Positions 50,579 through 58,763 of a stretch of 64,000 bases of DNA are shown piece by piece. The position numbers and the translations under genes are program-made. The stretch lies in the NCBI GenBank assembly GCA_047722305.1, contig JBDNYM010000006.1:1-64000 (forward strand), written 5' to 3'. The notes beneath the pieces were generated by a model that was not told the DNA's origin, did no database searches, and worked only from the letters and a program-made list of their open reading frames with translations. The DNA comes from JAKVJE01 sp047722305 (GTDB taxonomy: Bacteria; Actinomycetota; Actinomycetes; Actinomycetales; Microbacteriaceae). Each line of letters opens with the position of its first letter. Position 1 is the first letter of the stretch.

Positions 50579-50790
50579 TGGGACGGTACGTGAAGAAGAC
50601 CACGCGGCGCCGCCGGGAGGATCGGAACCTCACCGTCCGAGCTGAGCACCGCGACCCGCCAGATGTGGACAAGCTCTGCCAACTGCTCATCAGGTTCACG
50701 CTGCAAGACATGGGGGAATCACGAGCCCAGCAGCGCCGCGAAGAGATTGCCGGGACTCGCAAGGTTCAGTCCGGCGCCAAGGGCGCGTAG
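50578..50790 (+). CDS. Small basic hypothetical protein
   Basis: A 70-aa basic protein (GRYVKKTTRRRREDRNLTVRAEH ... DKLCQLLIRFTLQD split here). The second half is an amphipathic helix. It starts on the last base of the preceding gene's stop and is cotranslated with that membrane protein. No domain is recognised. Confidence 0.65.
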   Translation: MGRYVKKTTRRRREDRNLTVRAEHRDPPDVDKLCQLLIRFTLQDMGESRAQQRREEIAGTRKVQSGAKGA

Positions 50791-50817
50791 GCGCGAGTGG
50801 TCGGGAGCCACCGACTC

Positions 50818-51288
50818 CTACTTCCGAGTTGGCTGGCGACCGGATGGCCGGATCGTGTCACCACAGGCAACGATGCCCGCACGGGCGCCGTCCTTGCTGA
50901 TCCCGAGCTGGGCGGCGACCTGCGGCAAGGTCAGCCCTTCCTCGTACAGCCGCGCCGCCTCGCGACGGATGCGCTCGGGAAGACCCGGCCGCCTCACCGG
51001 CACGCCCGCCCGGCGCACCAGCTCGCTGACCGTTCCACGATGCACCCCGAAGGTGGCGGCCAGCTCCCGCACCGGCACGCCCTCAGCGTAGGAGTCGAGC
51101 AGGGCCGCACGATTCGAGGCATTCAAACGAGTTTGAGACTGACGCGATTTTTCGACCACCGGACCCCTGACGTCGGCCCGCCGAGTAGGCTGGGGACGTG
51201 CTCCACGACGCCGGGATGCCTTGTGGACACGGGAAATCAGAGTCGTGAGTGGCCTCCTGGGGTTTGAGAAGCACCTACGGAGGACCAC
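50818..51288 (-). CDS. Stand-alone resolvase-tail-type HTH protein, paralogue 1
   Basis: A 156-aa protein with two consecutive HTH units: AALLDSYAEGVPVRELAATFGVHRGTVSELVRRAGV and ARLYEEGLTLPQVAAQLGISKDGARAGI. The order resembles the C-terminal DNA-binding part of actinobacterial serine recombinases, but no catalytic domain precedes it. A paralogue is at 56,169-56,636, and both share QSQTRL before the first HTH and a similar N-terminal 22 residues (MVLxRRxFSN). GTG 51,288 is the start of that shared region; GTG near residue 45 is an alternative. Confidence 0.6.
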   Translation of the reverse strand: MVLRRCFSNPRRPLTTLISRVHKASRRRGARPQPTRRADVRGPVVEKSRQSQTRLNASNRAALLDSYAEGVPVRELAATFGVHRGTVSELVRRAGVPVRRPGLPERIRREAARLYEEGLTLPQVAAQLGISKDGARAGIVACGDTIRPSGRQPTRK

Positions 51289-51306
51289 CTATGAAGTAGC
51301 TCGAAA

Positions 51307-51330
51307 CCCCCGGGAATCCCGGGGGTCTTC
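51307..51330. terminator. Strong GC hairpin
   Basis: CCCCCGGG AAT CCCGGGGG (51,307-51,325) is a perfect 8-bp stem with a 3-base loop, followed by TCTTC on plus and TTTCG on minus. It lies between the 5' end of the HTH gene and the 3' end of the 956-aa gene and can end the minus-strand operon. Confidence 0.7.
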
Positions 51331-51490
51331 GCGTTTCGGCGGCTGATGAGCGTCACCGGTCATCAGCGAGAGCCGCTCGGGAGCTGTGGCCAAGTTGTGG
51401 GCAGGCGTCGATCTCTCCGCCCGCTGCCGCTGCAGAGCGACTCCCTCATCTACCTCTCCGTCGCTGCCGAGAGCGAACGGCGGCCCAACA

Positions 51491-54361
51491 CTACTCATCG
51501 ACGTCATCCACGCTGACTTTGCCGTCGAGCACGGCCTGAACTTGATCTTCGAGGGCGAGATTCCCCTGCGCCCCGAGTTCGTTCATGTATGCCTCGGCTT
51601 GGCCTTTCAGGTCGCCATCTGACGACAGCATGGCGTTCGCGATGACGACAGGAATCGCGTGCCGGCTCAGGTCGAACGCGACCCGTCCGCCTTCGCTGCG
51701 CCCGCCTAGAAGAAGCTTTAGCACCGCGAGCGCAGCGGCAGGGTCTGTGGTTGATGCCTGCGCCAGCTCCTTCCCGATCATGTACCGCTCGGTAGCGATG
51801 GTGGGATCGAGTTCGAGTGCATCTCTCAGCCGGGGAAGCCACCACTCCGAGGTGAACGAGCTACTCTTCGCCAGCCAGTAGATGCCCTCGAGCTCTTTGC
51901 TGTCTCCGGGATTCTCGCGAACGTGGTCAATGCGGTCGTCCCAGAGAGCCGCGAAGCGATCGCGAATTGACTCTTCCACCGAAGAGGCATGGAAGAAGGA
52001 CCATGCAACCTTCCCAAGAGCGTCACCGCGAACCTCAGGACTGGCCTCGGAAAAGAAGGCCTCGAAAACGTGGTCTTCCGCGTCGATGTGCCCATACACG
52101 AACGCGTCTATGACCCACTCGCCGATGCGCGGCAGTGGGTCGGACTCCCCTTTCCAACCGGCAGCGAGGGAGTCGCCGATGTCGATGGCCGAGAGCATTG
52201 CCGGAGTCAGGAGCTCATACATCAGTCGGTTGTAGCGGTGTGTCGCCATCGCTGTCGTGAGGACGATCTGCTGCTCGATCGAAATGCCTTCGCGAGTACC
52301 CACCAGCTCGTCCAGGTGGGCGTTGATCCAGGCAGGGGCAGAACTCAGAAGTCGACCAAGACCTTCGCCAAGAGCGGCCCGGCCGGCGCCATGTTGATCG
52401 ACGCGCGCCGCCTCGGCCTCGATCGCCTTGAGTGCGTCGTCTCGCCACGGCGCGTCCTCCGAACCGGTCGCGGCGACGATGAGCGCCCGGACCCGGCTTG
52501 GCCACTGCCAATTGAGCGACATGCTAAGTGGATCCCACCCTGAACCTTCGTGCCGGTAGGTATCGTAGTTGACCCAGGCGTCTTCGTCATCCGAGCGATA
52601 AATTAGGAGCCGTGCGAACCGTTCCTCGTACTCGGCAGGCACGACCACCTTGCCACGCTTCTTGAGTAGCTCCTCGAGCAACCCGATGGCGGCGTCCTTG
52701 GCACCGCCGTAGTCCTTGTCGTCGTCGAAGTCACTGCCTTCAACCGGGTACGGGGAAGCAAGCGGGTGGTCAAGCACGTGCTCCACCAACTCTGCAACCT
52801 GCGGCCACTCGAGTTCAAGATCTGCTTTGGTGGCTGCTTCCCATCCCTGCAGGATCGCGCGCAGGTAAGTCGGGCGGAGCTGGCTGCCCAATTGGTGGAC
52901 TCCTCCGAGCGCAAGTGGGTTAGTCGTCAAGAGAGCCGAAAGCGCTCTACCTTGGCCTTCATGCGAAGGCTCGGGGCCCCATCCGTCGCCCTTGTCGTGC
53001 CAGCTCGCAAGGTGGACGACGAGTTCCGCAGGCGCCATTGCCACCATTGCATCCTGGCCGGTATGAGGGTTGGGACCGGTCCAGCTTGTAATTCGCCCCA
53101 TGGGCTTCAGGGGATCGTCGATTGCGCCGAGTGCTTCATCAAGCTTCGCGAGGTCTTTGCCTAGCTCAGCGGGCAGGGCTTCGGGTCCGATCGCAGAGAG
53201 CCAGCTATGCCGGTATCGCTGTGCCCTCGCTTGAATGCTCTCCTCCCACTCCGGATCAGTGAGACCTTCGGGACGCGGAAGTCTCTCACGCATCCAGTTG
53301 AGATCGACCTCAAATGCCTTCGCGAGGAATGGCGCTATGACCGATGTCGCAGAAGCGTCTGCCCGAGCAACAGCCCTCGCCAGCTGCGCGTACTCAACGC
53401 GAAGATGCTCCTCGTCCGATTGCGGGTCGCCAAGTAGATCCCGCGCCACGAGCACCAGGGCGCCCGTGTCTACTCCCCGGTCGAGGGCCTGACGAAGAGC
53501 CTCGGCGATAACGAAGATGGCGATCTTCCTCAACAGCTTCACACCGTCACGTAGCAGAACAGCGACCGTGTCAGCCGGCTCCCTGAGTGCCGCCTGGATC
53601 GCAACATCTCGAACCGCATCAATGAGCGCGTCCTCCGGCCGATCCGAATGGTCATCGCGCGAGTCAATCGACGACCGATCCCTGGCGCTGAAGTCGTACT
53701 TGTCTGAAGTATGCCCGGACGACTTGACGTATGCCGTCAGCCAACCAACGAGTGCCTTGAGCGCGTTGTCGCCTAGCGCGGGAACCATTCGCGGCAGTTC
53801 CGCTTCGTACCAGTACTCCTCAAGGAGAAGCTCCGGCTTTCGAATCGACCTGGTCTCGTCGCCCGGTCGAGGTTCGAACAGAGCGTTCGCGAGCCAACGA
53901 CCGAGGCGAGTTTGACCATCTTCGAGCAACTTGATCGCAACGGAGACAAGGGAACGAGGGTCAGTTCTCCAGCCGAATCCCGACTGCACCCAGGCCTTGA
54001 TGAGCGGTTCGAGTCGAGCGCTTGATTCGGCCGGAATCTGAGATCCGATCTCAAACACGGCGCGACGAACCCAGGCGTTGTTGCTCTCCTTTAACTGGAG
54101 CAGCACGTCGACTACCTCGTCGGGCGCTTGTGGCGCTATCCGAGTTAGGTAGGCAATCTCGGGCCAGTACGTGTCGCGGATGTATCCGTCGCCGGTGGGT
54201 TCCGGCTCCGGTGGGTTCGTGAAGGCCCCCGCCTCCAGGAGGGGACGCACCCAAAGAGGATTCTCGAGACCCTCGTAGAACACTCGTCGAAGCTGGAACG
54301 TCGGAATCTTGAGCAAGGCGGCGCGCACCTGCTCTGCCGTTGGAGCACGGAAGCTAGGCAT
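51491..54361 (-). CDS. Large helical protein of unknown function, 956 aa
   Basis: A 956-aa acidic protein that I cannot name. It is almost wholly alpha-helical with repeated two-helix units of 35-45 residues (for example DEVVDVLLQLKESNNAWVRRAVFEIG, RDVAIQAALREPADTVAVLLRDGVKLLRKIAIFVIAEAL, split in the text), typical of a HEAT-like solenoid. No nuclease, NTPase or protease motif is visible. The C-terminus is acidic (SVDDVDE). It is last of a three-gene minus-strand operon (46, 222, 956 aa) with overlapping frames, flanked by terminator and HTH paralogues. A defence or stress-related role is suggested only by its location. Confidence 0.7.
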   Translation of the reverse strand: MPSFRAPTAEQVRAALLKIPTFQLRRVFYEGLENPLWVRPLLEAGAFTNPPEPEPTGDGYIRDTYWPEIAYLTRIAPQAPDEVVDVLLQLKESNNAWVRRAVFEIGSQIPAESSARLEPLIKAWVQSGFGWRTDPRSLVSVAIKLLEDGQTRLGRWLANALFEPRPGDETRSIRKPELLLEEYWYEAELPRMVPALGDNALKALVGWLTAYVKSSGHTSDKYDFSARDRSSIDSRDDHSDRPEDALIDAVRDVAIQAALREPADTVAVLLRDGVKLLRKIAIFVIAEALRQALDRGVDTGALVLVARDLLGDPQSDEEHLRVEYAQLARAVARADASATSVIAPFLAKAFEVDLNWMRERLPRPEGLTDPEWEESIQARAQRYRHSWLSAIGPEALPAELGKDLAKLDEALGAIDDPLKPMGRITSWTGPNPHTGQDAMVAMAPAELVVHLASWHDKGDGWGPEPSHEGQGRALSALLTTNPLALGGVHQLGSQLRPTYLRAILQGWEAATKADLELEWPQVAELVEHVLDHPLASPYPVEGSDFDDDKDYGGAKDAAIGLLEELLKKRGKVVVPAEYEERFARLLIYRSDDEDAWVNYDTYRHEGSGWDPLSMSLNWQWPSRVRALIVAATGSEDAPWRDDALKAIEAEAARVDQHGAGRAALGEGLGRLLSSAPAWINAHLDELVGTREGISIEQQIVLTTAMATHRYNRLMYELLTPAMLSAIDIGDSLAAGWKGESDPLPRIGEWVIDAFVYGHIDAEDHVFEAFFSEASPEVRGDALGKVAWSFFHASSVEESIRDRFAALWDDRIDHVRENPGDSKELEGIYWLAKSSSFTSEWWLPRLRDALELDPTIATERYMIGKELAQASTTDPAAALAVLKLLLGGRSEGGRVAFDLSRHAIPVVIANAMLSSDGDLKGQAEAYMNELGAQGNLALEDQVQAVLDGKVSVDDVDE

Positions 54362-55022
54362 CTGTCCCCTCCTCTGTTGCGTTTATCTCCGCAAGCAGGT
54401 CGTCGATGGAGTGCCGCGTGGCGAAAAAGGCGGTGACGACGCCGTCTAGCAATGCTTCGAATACACCGATGTGCTCTCTGAGTTCGTCGTCGGTCGGCAA
54501 GTCAGCGTCCGCAACATCGCGCTCGTGGAGGTGCGCCCACTTCACGAAGTAGTCACGTGACTCGATCCAACGAGACACGGCCACGTGGCTCGCATTGGCA
54601 TCGTCCGTGATCAGCGCAGCGACATCGTCCCTTACCCGCCGCCTCTCGTGGATGGCGGCCTTGAACAGTTTGTCTATTGCCGTGGCCACTTCTTGAGGCA
54701 CTGGGATGGAATCGCCCTCTCGGTAAAGGTCGAGCTCTGGGAATCTCGCGAGAAGCTCCGGGAGCGCTTTCACCTGTTGGCCAGAGGACGGCTTGAACCG
54801 AGGGGCAGTCGGGCGGCCAAGTGCGCCAAGTACCCGATTCATTACCTCTCGCATGCAGTGCGCGATGAGCGCCACTCGCGTGCGAGGATCAAAGACTTCC
54901 AAGTCACCACTCAATAGCGCCAAGGCCGTTCGATAGGAGTTCGCAAGCTCCGTTCGCTTGTCCTGCAACGCGGCCAGAATCCGTTGCTGCCTCTCGTTCA
55001 TGAATGCGTCCGACCCGGCCAT
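54354..55022 (-). CDS. Helical protein of unknown function, 222 aa
   Basis: A 222-aa protein, all helical. It starts NERQQRILAALQDKRTELANSYRTALALLSG and has IAHCMREVMNRVLGALG and a C-terminal amphipathic helix (VFEALLDGVVTAFFATRHSI). The shape is like small HEPN- or four-helix-bundle proteins, but no RX4-6H motif is clear. It overlaps the 956-aa gene by 8 bp and starts 6 bp after the 46-aa gene. ATG 55,022 is used; ATG 55,001 is an alternative. Confidence 0.7.
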   Translation of the reverse strand: MAGSDAFMNERQQRILAALQDKRTELANSYRTALALLSGDLEVFDPRTRVALIAHCMREVMNRVLGALGRPTAPRFKPSSGQQVKALPELLARFPELDLYREGDSIPVPQEVATAIDKLFKAAIHERRRVRDDVAALITDDANASHVAVSRWIESRDYFVKWAHLHERDVADADLPTDDELREHIGVFEALLDGVVTAFFATRHSIDDLLAEINATEEGTDA

Positions 55023-55028
55023 TGCGAT

Positions 55029-55169
55029 CTACTCGTTGACCGCGCCGCTTGCGAAAAGTTCGGCCTGCTCGAGTACGAGTTCGACGGCCTTCTCTTCCGC
55101 GTCGGTCGGGTAGTCGTTCTTCGCGAGGAGACGCCGCACCTTCGATCGCATTGCGGCGGGTCGTGCCAT
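55029..55169 (-). CDS. 46-aa protein like the HsdR C-terminal (DUF3387) segment
   Basis: A 46-aa gene with a strong ribosome site GGAGGAG eight bases before ATG 55,169. The protein core MRSKVRRLLAKNDYPTDAEE, then KAVELVLEQAELFA, closely follows the last conserved part of type I restriction HsdR proteins (DUF3387: VRRLL..Y.YP...E.AV..VL.QAE). No HsdR sequence lies upstream, so it is a free-standing small gene and not a simple remnant. It heads the operon with the 222- and 956-aa genes. Confidence 0.6.
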   Translation of the reverse strand: MARPAAMRSKVRRLLAKNDYPTDAEEKAVELVLEQAELFASGAVNE

Positions 55170-55449
55170 ACCTGGGTCTCCTCCACACGAGATGGTTACG
55201 TCTACTTGTCCACAAGGATCCCACTCAGGCTAGCGGCGTTGTCCGACATGACCACGGCTCAACTGCGGCGAACAGATTACGAGAACGAACTCGAATCGGG
55301 CTCTGCGCACTCTGGGTGGGGGTGGGTGAGTAGCTCGGGCGTGGCGTGACGGGGTGAGGCGGGTCCAGGTCTGGAGGATCGGTAGCGACCAAGCAACCTG
55401 TCCGTCCGGAGACCTCGACCCGTGCCCAATGTTACGTGCTGCGCTGACG
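55170..55449. other. Non-coding region between unknown operon and transposase relic
   Basis: About 280 bp with no credible gene. The left 60 bp hold the promoter of the minus-strand 46/222/956-aa operon. The rest (55,340-55,440) is G-rich on the plus strand (GGGTGGGGGTGGGTGAG near 55,313) and may include the decayed left end of the ISL3-type element. No inverted repeat of an intact IS was found. Confidence 0.4.
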
Positions 55450-56124
55450 CGTGACCATGTTCTGCTGTCTACTGCGATCGCTGTGAACTGCTCCTCGGAC
55501 TCGATGAGCTCCGGGTGACCGGGATAGAGCATCGCGGCGATGGTGTGCTCGTGGTCGATGCGGAGTCGCCGCCGAGTCCGGTCGGCTGCCCGGGGTGCGG
55601 GGTGGTCGCGGAGTCTGCGGGGCGGAAAGCATTGGTCCTGACGGACGCGCCGATGGGCGGGCGCCCGGTGGCGGGTCCGGTGGCGCAAACGTCGCTGGCG
55701 GTGTCGCCAGGACGGGTGCGGGGTGCGCTCATTCACGGAGCAGAACCCGGCCGTCGCCGCGGCGAACTTGACCGCCCGGGCTGTGACATCGGCGGTGGGA
55801 CGATGCGCCGCGAGAACGCGCCGGTGCGCGGGATCGCCCGACAGTTACGTGTCGCCTGACGCACCGTCTGGAGCCACGTCGAAGCGGCCGCACCCTGAAG
55901 CAGTGGCGTGACGCGTTCCTGGCCTACTGGACGACGGACCGCTCATCCAACGGCGGCACCGAGGCCGTGAACGGACTGATCGAACTCGCCCGCCGCGTCG
56001 CCCGCGGCTTCACCAACTACGACAACTACCAACTCCGCATGCTCCTCATAGCCGGCGACCTCCACCCTGCCACCCCACCTAAAATACGCAGAGACCCTAA
56101 TCCGAGGCAGAACAGCCGGCATTG
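55450..56124 (+). pseudogene. Decayed ISL3-family transposase, core deleted
   Basis: Pieces of one ISL3-type transposase follow in order but in several frames: LLLGLDELRVTGIEHRGDGV with the zinc-finger CPGCGV (55,480-55,660), CGVRSFTEQNPAVAAANLT (about 55,720-55,780), RENAPVRGIARQLRVA ending in a stop (to 55,860), then TLKQWRDAFLAYWTTDRSSN, GGTEAVNGLIELARRVARGF and the end (55,890-56,124). The middle catalytic core is missing. It is an inactive relic. Confidence 0.8.
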
Positions 56125-56168
56125 ATACTCAACGATGTGCAAGTCCGCTCCACATCCCCGCGAAACGT

Positions 56169-56636
56169 CTAGCGACGAGGACGGCGACCCTTCGGGCGAA
56201 TCTGCCCGCCGTGATCGAGCACCGCTTGGCGCAGCGCCTCGTCGCTGATTCCCACTTGCCGAGCGACCTGCACAAGTATCATCCCGCTCTCGTAGAGGGA
56301 TGACACTTGTGCTCCTTCGTCTGCAACCAAGCGCGCTGCTCGAACGGCGACGCCCGTGCGACGAACGAGCGCCGGGATCGTGCCACGATGCACCCCGTAC
56401 TTCACACTGATCGCCTTGACAGGCACCCCGGCTTCGTAGTCAGCGACCAGCTCAGCCCGCTTCGACGGGCGCAGTCTTGTTTGAGACTGAACCCGGTTTT
56501 TTACTACCTGACCTCGCGTATCGTGTCTCTCAGACGCCCGCGACCGAGGATGTCGACCCTCGGAGTCCGTGAGAACACGACGAATCAAGGTTTTCAGCCC
56601 AGGACGAGTGTTTGAGAATCGCCTGGGAAGGACCAC
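56169..56636 (-). CDS. Stand-alone resolvase-tail-type HTH protein, paralogue 2
   Basis: A 155-aa paralogue of the protein at 50,818-51,288 with the same order: MVLPRRFSNTRPGLKTLIRRV, then QSQTRLRPSKRAELVADYEAG, HTH 1 around ISVKYGVHRGTIPALVRRTGV and HTH 2 around VARQVGISDEALRQAVLDHGG. Like its paralogue it starts at GTG with no visible Shine-Dalgarno. It is the last element-like gene before the chromosome and marks the probable right border region. Confidence 0.65.
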   Translation of the reverse strand: MVLPRRFSNTRPGLKTLIRRVLTDSEGRHPRSRASERHDTRGQVVKNRVQSQTRLRPSKRAELVADYEAGVPVKAISVKYGVHRGTIPALVRRTGVAVRAARLVADEGAQVSSLYESGMILVQVARQVGISDEALRQAVLDHGGQIRPKGRRPRR

Positions 56637-56754
56637 CAGCGGCCTGGGAATCGGACCGGATGCAGGACAGCCGTCTCGAATCGCGTGAGCTGCAGAGTGC
56701 GGGGCGCCGGCGGGCGACGGGATGCCCTGAGTCCGGCGGCGAATGCTGCTGCGG
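56637..56754. other. Boundary region between element and chromosome
   Basis: These 118 bp separate the last mobile-type gene from the 3' end of the M20 amidohydrolase. They begin with GGTCCTTCC-type sequence on the minus strand shared with the other HTH gene start. No tRNA end or clear direct repeat is visible, so the attachment site stays unknown. Confidence 0.35.
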
Positions 56755-57972
56755 TCAGTCGTCCCAGGCGGGCACCTGCGTGGACCCCGCCGGGCGCGCG
56801 GCCTGGCGGGCCAGGAGGTCCGCCCGCGACTCCGGGTCGATTGCGGCGGTGGCCGCGGCCCACGCGAGTCCCTTCGCGCCGACGATCAGGGTCCCATCCC
56901 CGTCGAGGGAGGCGGCCGCGGCGGCGAATGCGGCGGTGTGGGGCGGCGCGGTGGTGGTGCGCACGGCGATCATGGGGTGGATCGCGGGCACCACCTGAGA
57001 GACGTTCCCCATGTCGGTGGATCCGCCGCCGACGCCGGTCACGGGCTCGAGTGTGCGGCCGAGCTCCACCAGAGCGTCGTCCCAGGGCTTCGCGAGCAGC
57101 GGCTCCTGGATGACGCAGGCGTAGCGCGGCTCCATCCGGGCGCGCTCCCAGGTGCAGCCGGTGGCGATCGCGCTGCCCTCGAAGCAGTTCATGACCCGGG
57201 CCTTGACGTCGGCGAGCTCGTCCATGTCGAATGAGCGGATCTCGACCTCGATGATGGCGCGCTCGGGGATGACGTTGGTCACGGTGCCGCCCTCGGTGAG
57301 GATGGCCGCGACCCGGGTCGTGCTGTACAGGTGCTGGCGCAGCAGGCCGATCGCGGTGAGGGACAGCGTGGCGGCGGACAGGGCGCTGATGCCGGCTTCG
57401 GGGGCGGCGGCCGCGTGCGCTCCCTGGCCGGTGAACGTGATCCGGTACCGGTCGACGGCCTGGCAGGAGAAGTCGGCCGCCCGGGCGTCGGCGGCCGGCC
57501 CGCCGTGAACCATGAGGGAGACCGTGGCGTCTTCCCACGCGCCGGCCTCGAGCATGATGGCCTTGCCGCCGCCGTGCTCCTCGGCGGGGGTGCCGAGCAG
57601 CTTGACGCGGATGCCCGCCCGGTCCGCGATCTCGGCCAGGCCGAGGGCGGCCCCCAGACCGGCGGTCGCGATGATGTTGTGCCCGCATCCATGGCCGATG
57701 ACCGGCAGGGCGTCGTACTCGGCGCACACCGCGACGACGAAGTCGCCGCTGCCGTAGGTCGCCTCGATCGCCGTGTCGAGGCCGTACGCGCCGACCTTCG
57801 TATCGAATCCGGCGTCGCGCAGGGCGTCGGCGACGCGGGCGGCGGCACGGTGCTCCTGGAACGAGAGCTCCGGGTCGTCGTGGATCGCGTGGCTCAGGGC
57901 GACGAGGCGAGGGGCTTCGGCGTCGATGCGGCGCGCGATGAGAGCCTTCGCGCCCTCCAATGCAATGGTCAT
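56755..57972 (-). CDS. M20-family metal-dependent amidohydrolase
   Basis: A 405-aa M20D-type amidohydrolase. It shows AVCAEYDALPVIGHGCGHNII (metal ligands), LLGTPAEEHGGGKAIML, the dimerisation domain around FTGQGAHAAAAPEAG, and the closing GGGSTDMGNVSQVVPAIHP. Members hydrolyse N-acyl amino acids, p-aminobenzoyl-glutamate or indole-acetyl amino acids; the substrate here is unknown. GAGAGGA precedes ATG 57,972. It is ordinary chromosomal sequence to the right of the element. Confidence 0.9.
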   Translation of the reverse strand: MTIALEGAKALIARRIDAEAPRLVALSHAIHDDPELSFQEHRAAARVADALRDAGFDTKVGAYGLDTAIEATYGSGDFVVAVCAEYDALPVIGHGCGHNIIATAGLGAALGLAEIADRAGIRVKLLGTPAEEHGGGKAIMLEAGAWEDATVSLMVHGGPAADARAADFSCQAVDRYRITFTGQGAHAAAAPEAGISALSAATLSLTAIGLLRQHLYSTTRVAAILTEGGTVTNVIPERAIIEVEIRSFDMDELADVKARVMNCFEGSAIATGCTWERARMEPRYACVIQEPLLAKPWDDALVELGRTLEPVTGVGGGSTDMGNVSQVVPAIHPMIAVRTTTAPPHTAAFAAAAASLDGDGTLIVGAKGLAWAAATAAIDPESRADLLARQAARPAGSTQVPAWDD

Positions 57973-58073
57973 GCGGGTTCCTCTCTCACGGTCGATTCGG
58001 GACGGATGTCCTGGGTTGTGCGAAGGATGGCGGGCCCCTGCCGGCGGCCGGCCGCCTCGGCAGCGGCTGTCGC

Positions 58074-58469
58074 TCAGGAGCGCTTGGAGCCTTTGCTCTG
58101 GCTCAGGTAGCGCTTGAACACCGCGCCCATGAGGATCCACCCGCCCAGTGCGGTGACGATCCAGACCACCAGCGGGGCGAGCACCCACCCGAGACCGGTG
58201 ATGCTCAGCCCGTCCGAGATGAGGGTCGCGACCCAGAGGGCGAGGAGGGTGGAGATCAGCCCGATGCCGCCCAGGACGGCGGGGGCGTGTTTCCGGGCCA
58301 GGTTGAAGACGAAGGGCGTCAGCACGCTCTGGGCGAGGGCGAAGACGACCACGGCGACGATGAACCCGGACACCTGCAGGGTGACCTGCGGCAGCACCCA
58401 GGCGGCGATCAGCAGCGCCACGGCCGACGTGATCAGGTTCGTCGCGATACTCAGGAAGAAGCGGGCCAC
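58074..58469 (-). CDS. Four-helix membrane protein (phage-holin/Mycobacterium 4-TMS type)
   Basis: A 131-aa membrane protein with four hydrophobic helices: FFLSIATNLITSAVALLIAAWVLP, VSGFIVAVVVFALAQSVLTPFVF, VLGGIGLISTLLALWVATLI and GWVLAPLVVWIVTALGGWILMG (spans given in parts). The order fits the family called mycobacterial four-TMS phage holin, mostly a misnomer for small chromosomal membrane proteins. GTG 58,469 follows AAAGGAA. Function unknown. Confidence 0.8.
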   Translation of the reverse strand: MARFFLSIATNLITSAVALLIAAWVLPQVTLQVSGFIVAVVVFALAQSVLTPFVFNLARKHAPAVLGGIGLISTLLALWVATLISDGLSITGLGWVLAPLVVWIVTALGGWILMGAVFKRYLSQSKGSKRS

Positions 58470-58652
58470 GGCGGTTCCTTTCGAATGCCGACCGGTCGAG
58501 CCCCAGCTGGGCGGTGCCCGGCTGAGGCTCGTGGTCGTCGTTCCACGGCGACCCCGCACCTGTGCAGACCAGCGCTGCCCGGCGAGCAGGGTCAATGCCA
58601 CCCTACTGCCAGGCCGGGGCGCCCTTCCGAGGCGATCCAGGAGCCGACGTCG

Positions 58653-58731
58653 CCGAACTCAGGACATTCGTCTCGAGACGCCCGAACTTAGGACGCGGGG
58701 GCCCAGATTCGGACCCGATGTCCTGAATCCG
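58653..58731. repeat. Repeated CCGAACTNAGGAC motif
   Basis: CCGAACTCAGGAC (58,653-58,665) and CCGAACTTAGGAC (58,682-58,694) are direct repeats, and GTCCTGAATCCGG (58,720-58,732) is a related inverted copy. They lie in the 294-bp gap between two converging or tandem minus-strand genes, where they can fold as a terminator or represent a small intergenic repeat family. Confidence 0.5.
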
Positions 58732-58763
58732 GTCCGGTCGGGTCGGGGCGGCCGCTCGTCTCC

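Larger units (their letters stand above)
1..56640. mobile_element. Integrative and conjugative element, right part
   Basis: The span holds a T4SS-type transfer operon (VirB4, VirB8-like, TrbL-like, SCO6880-family, cell-wall hydrolase), a MobF relaxase, ParB, primase-polymerase, ArdC and DprA, with metal-resistance and predicted defence cargo between them. Beyond about 56,640 the genes are ordinary chromosomal ones, so the right border is placed there by content only; no att repeat was identified. The left border, the coupling protein and possibly the element's own integrase are outside the window. This is not an FtsK-type actinomycete AICE, because VirB4 and VirB8-like genes are present. Confidence 0.75.

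Noticed and set aside
55230..55736. 168-aa minus-strand reading frame
   Set aside because: It overlaps the recognisable ISL3 relic in antisense and has an Arg/His-rich shadow composition.
51237..56640. Terminal repeats of a transposon at the starts of the two HTH genes
   Set aside because: The similarity near TTTGAGAA and AGGACCACC follows codon positions and is stronger at protein level, so common ancestry of the genes explains it.
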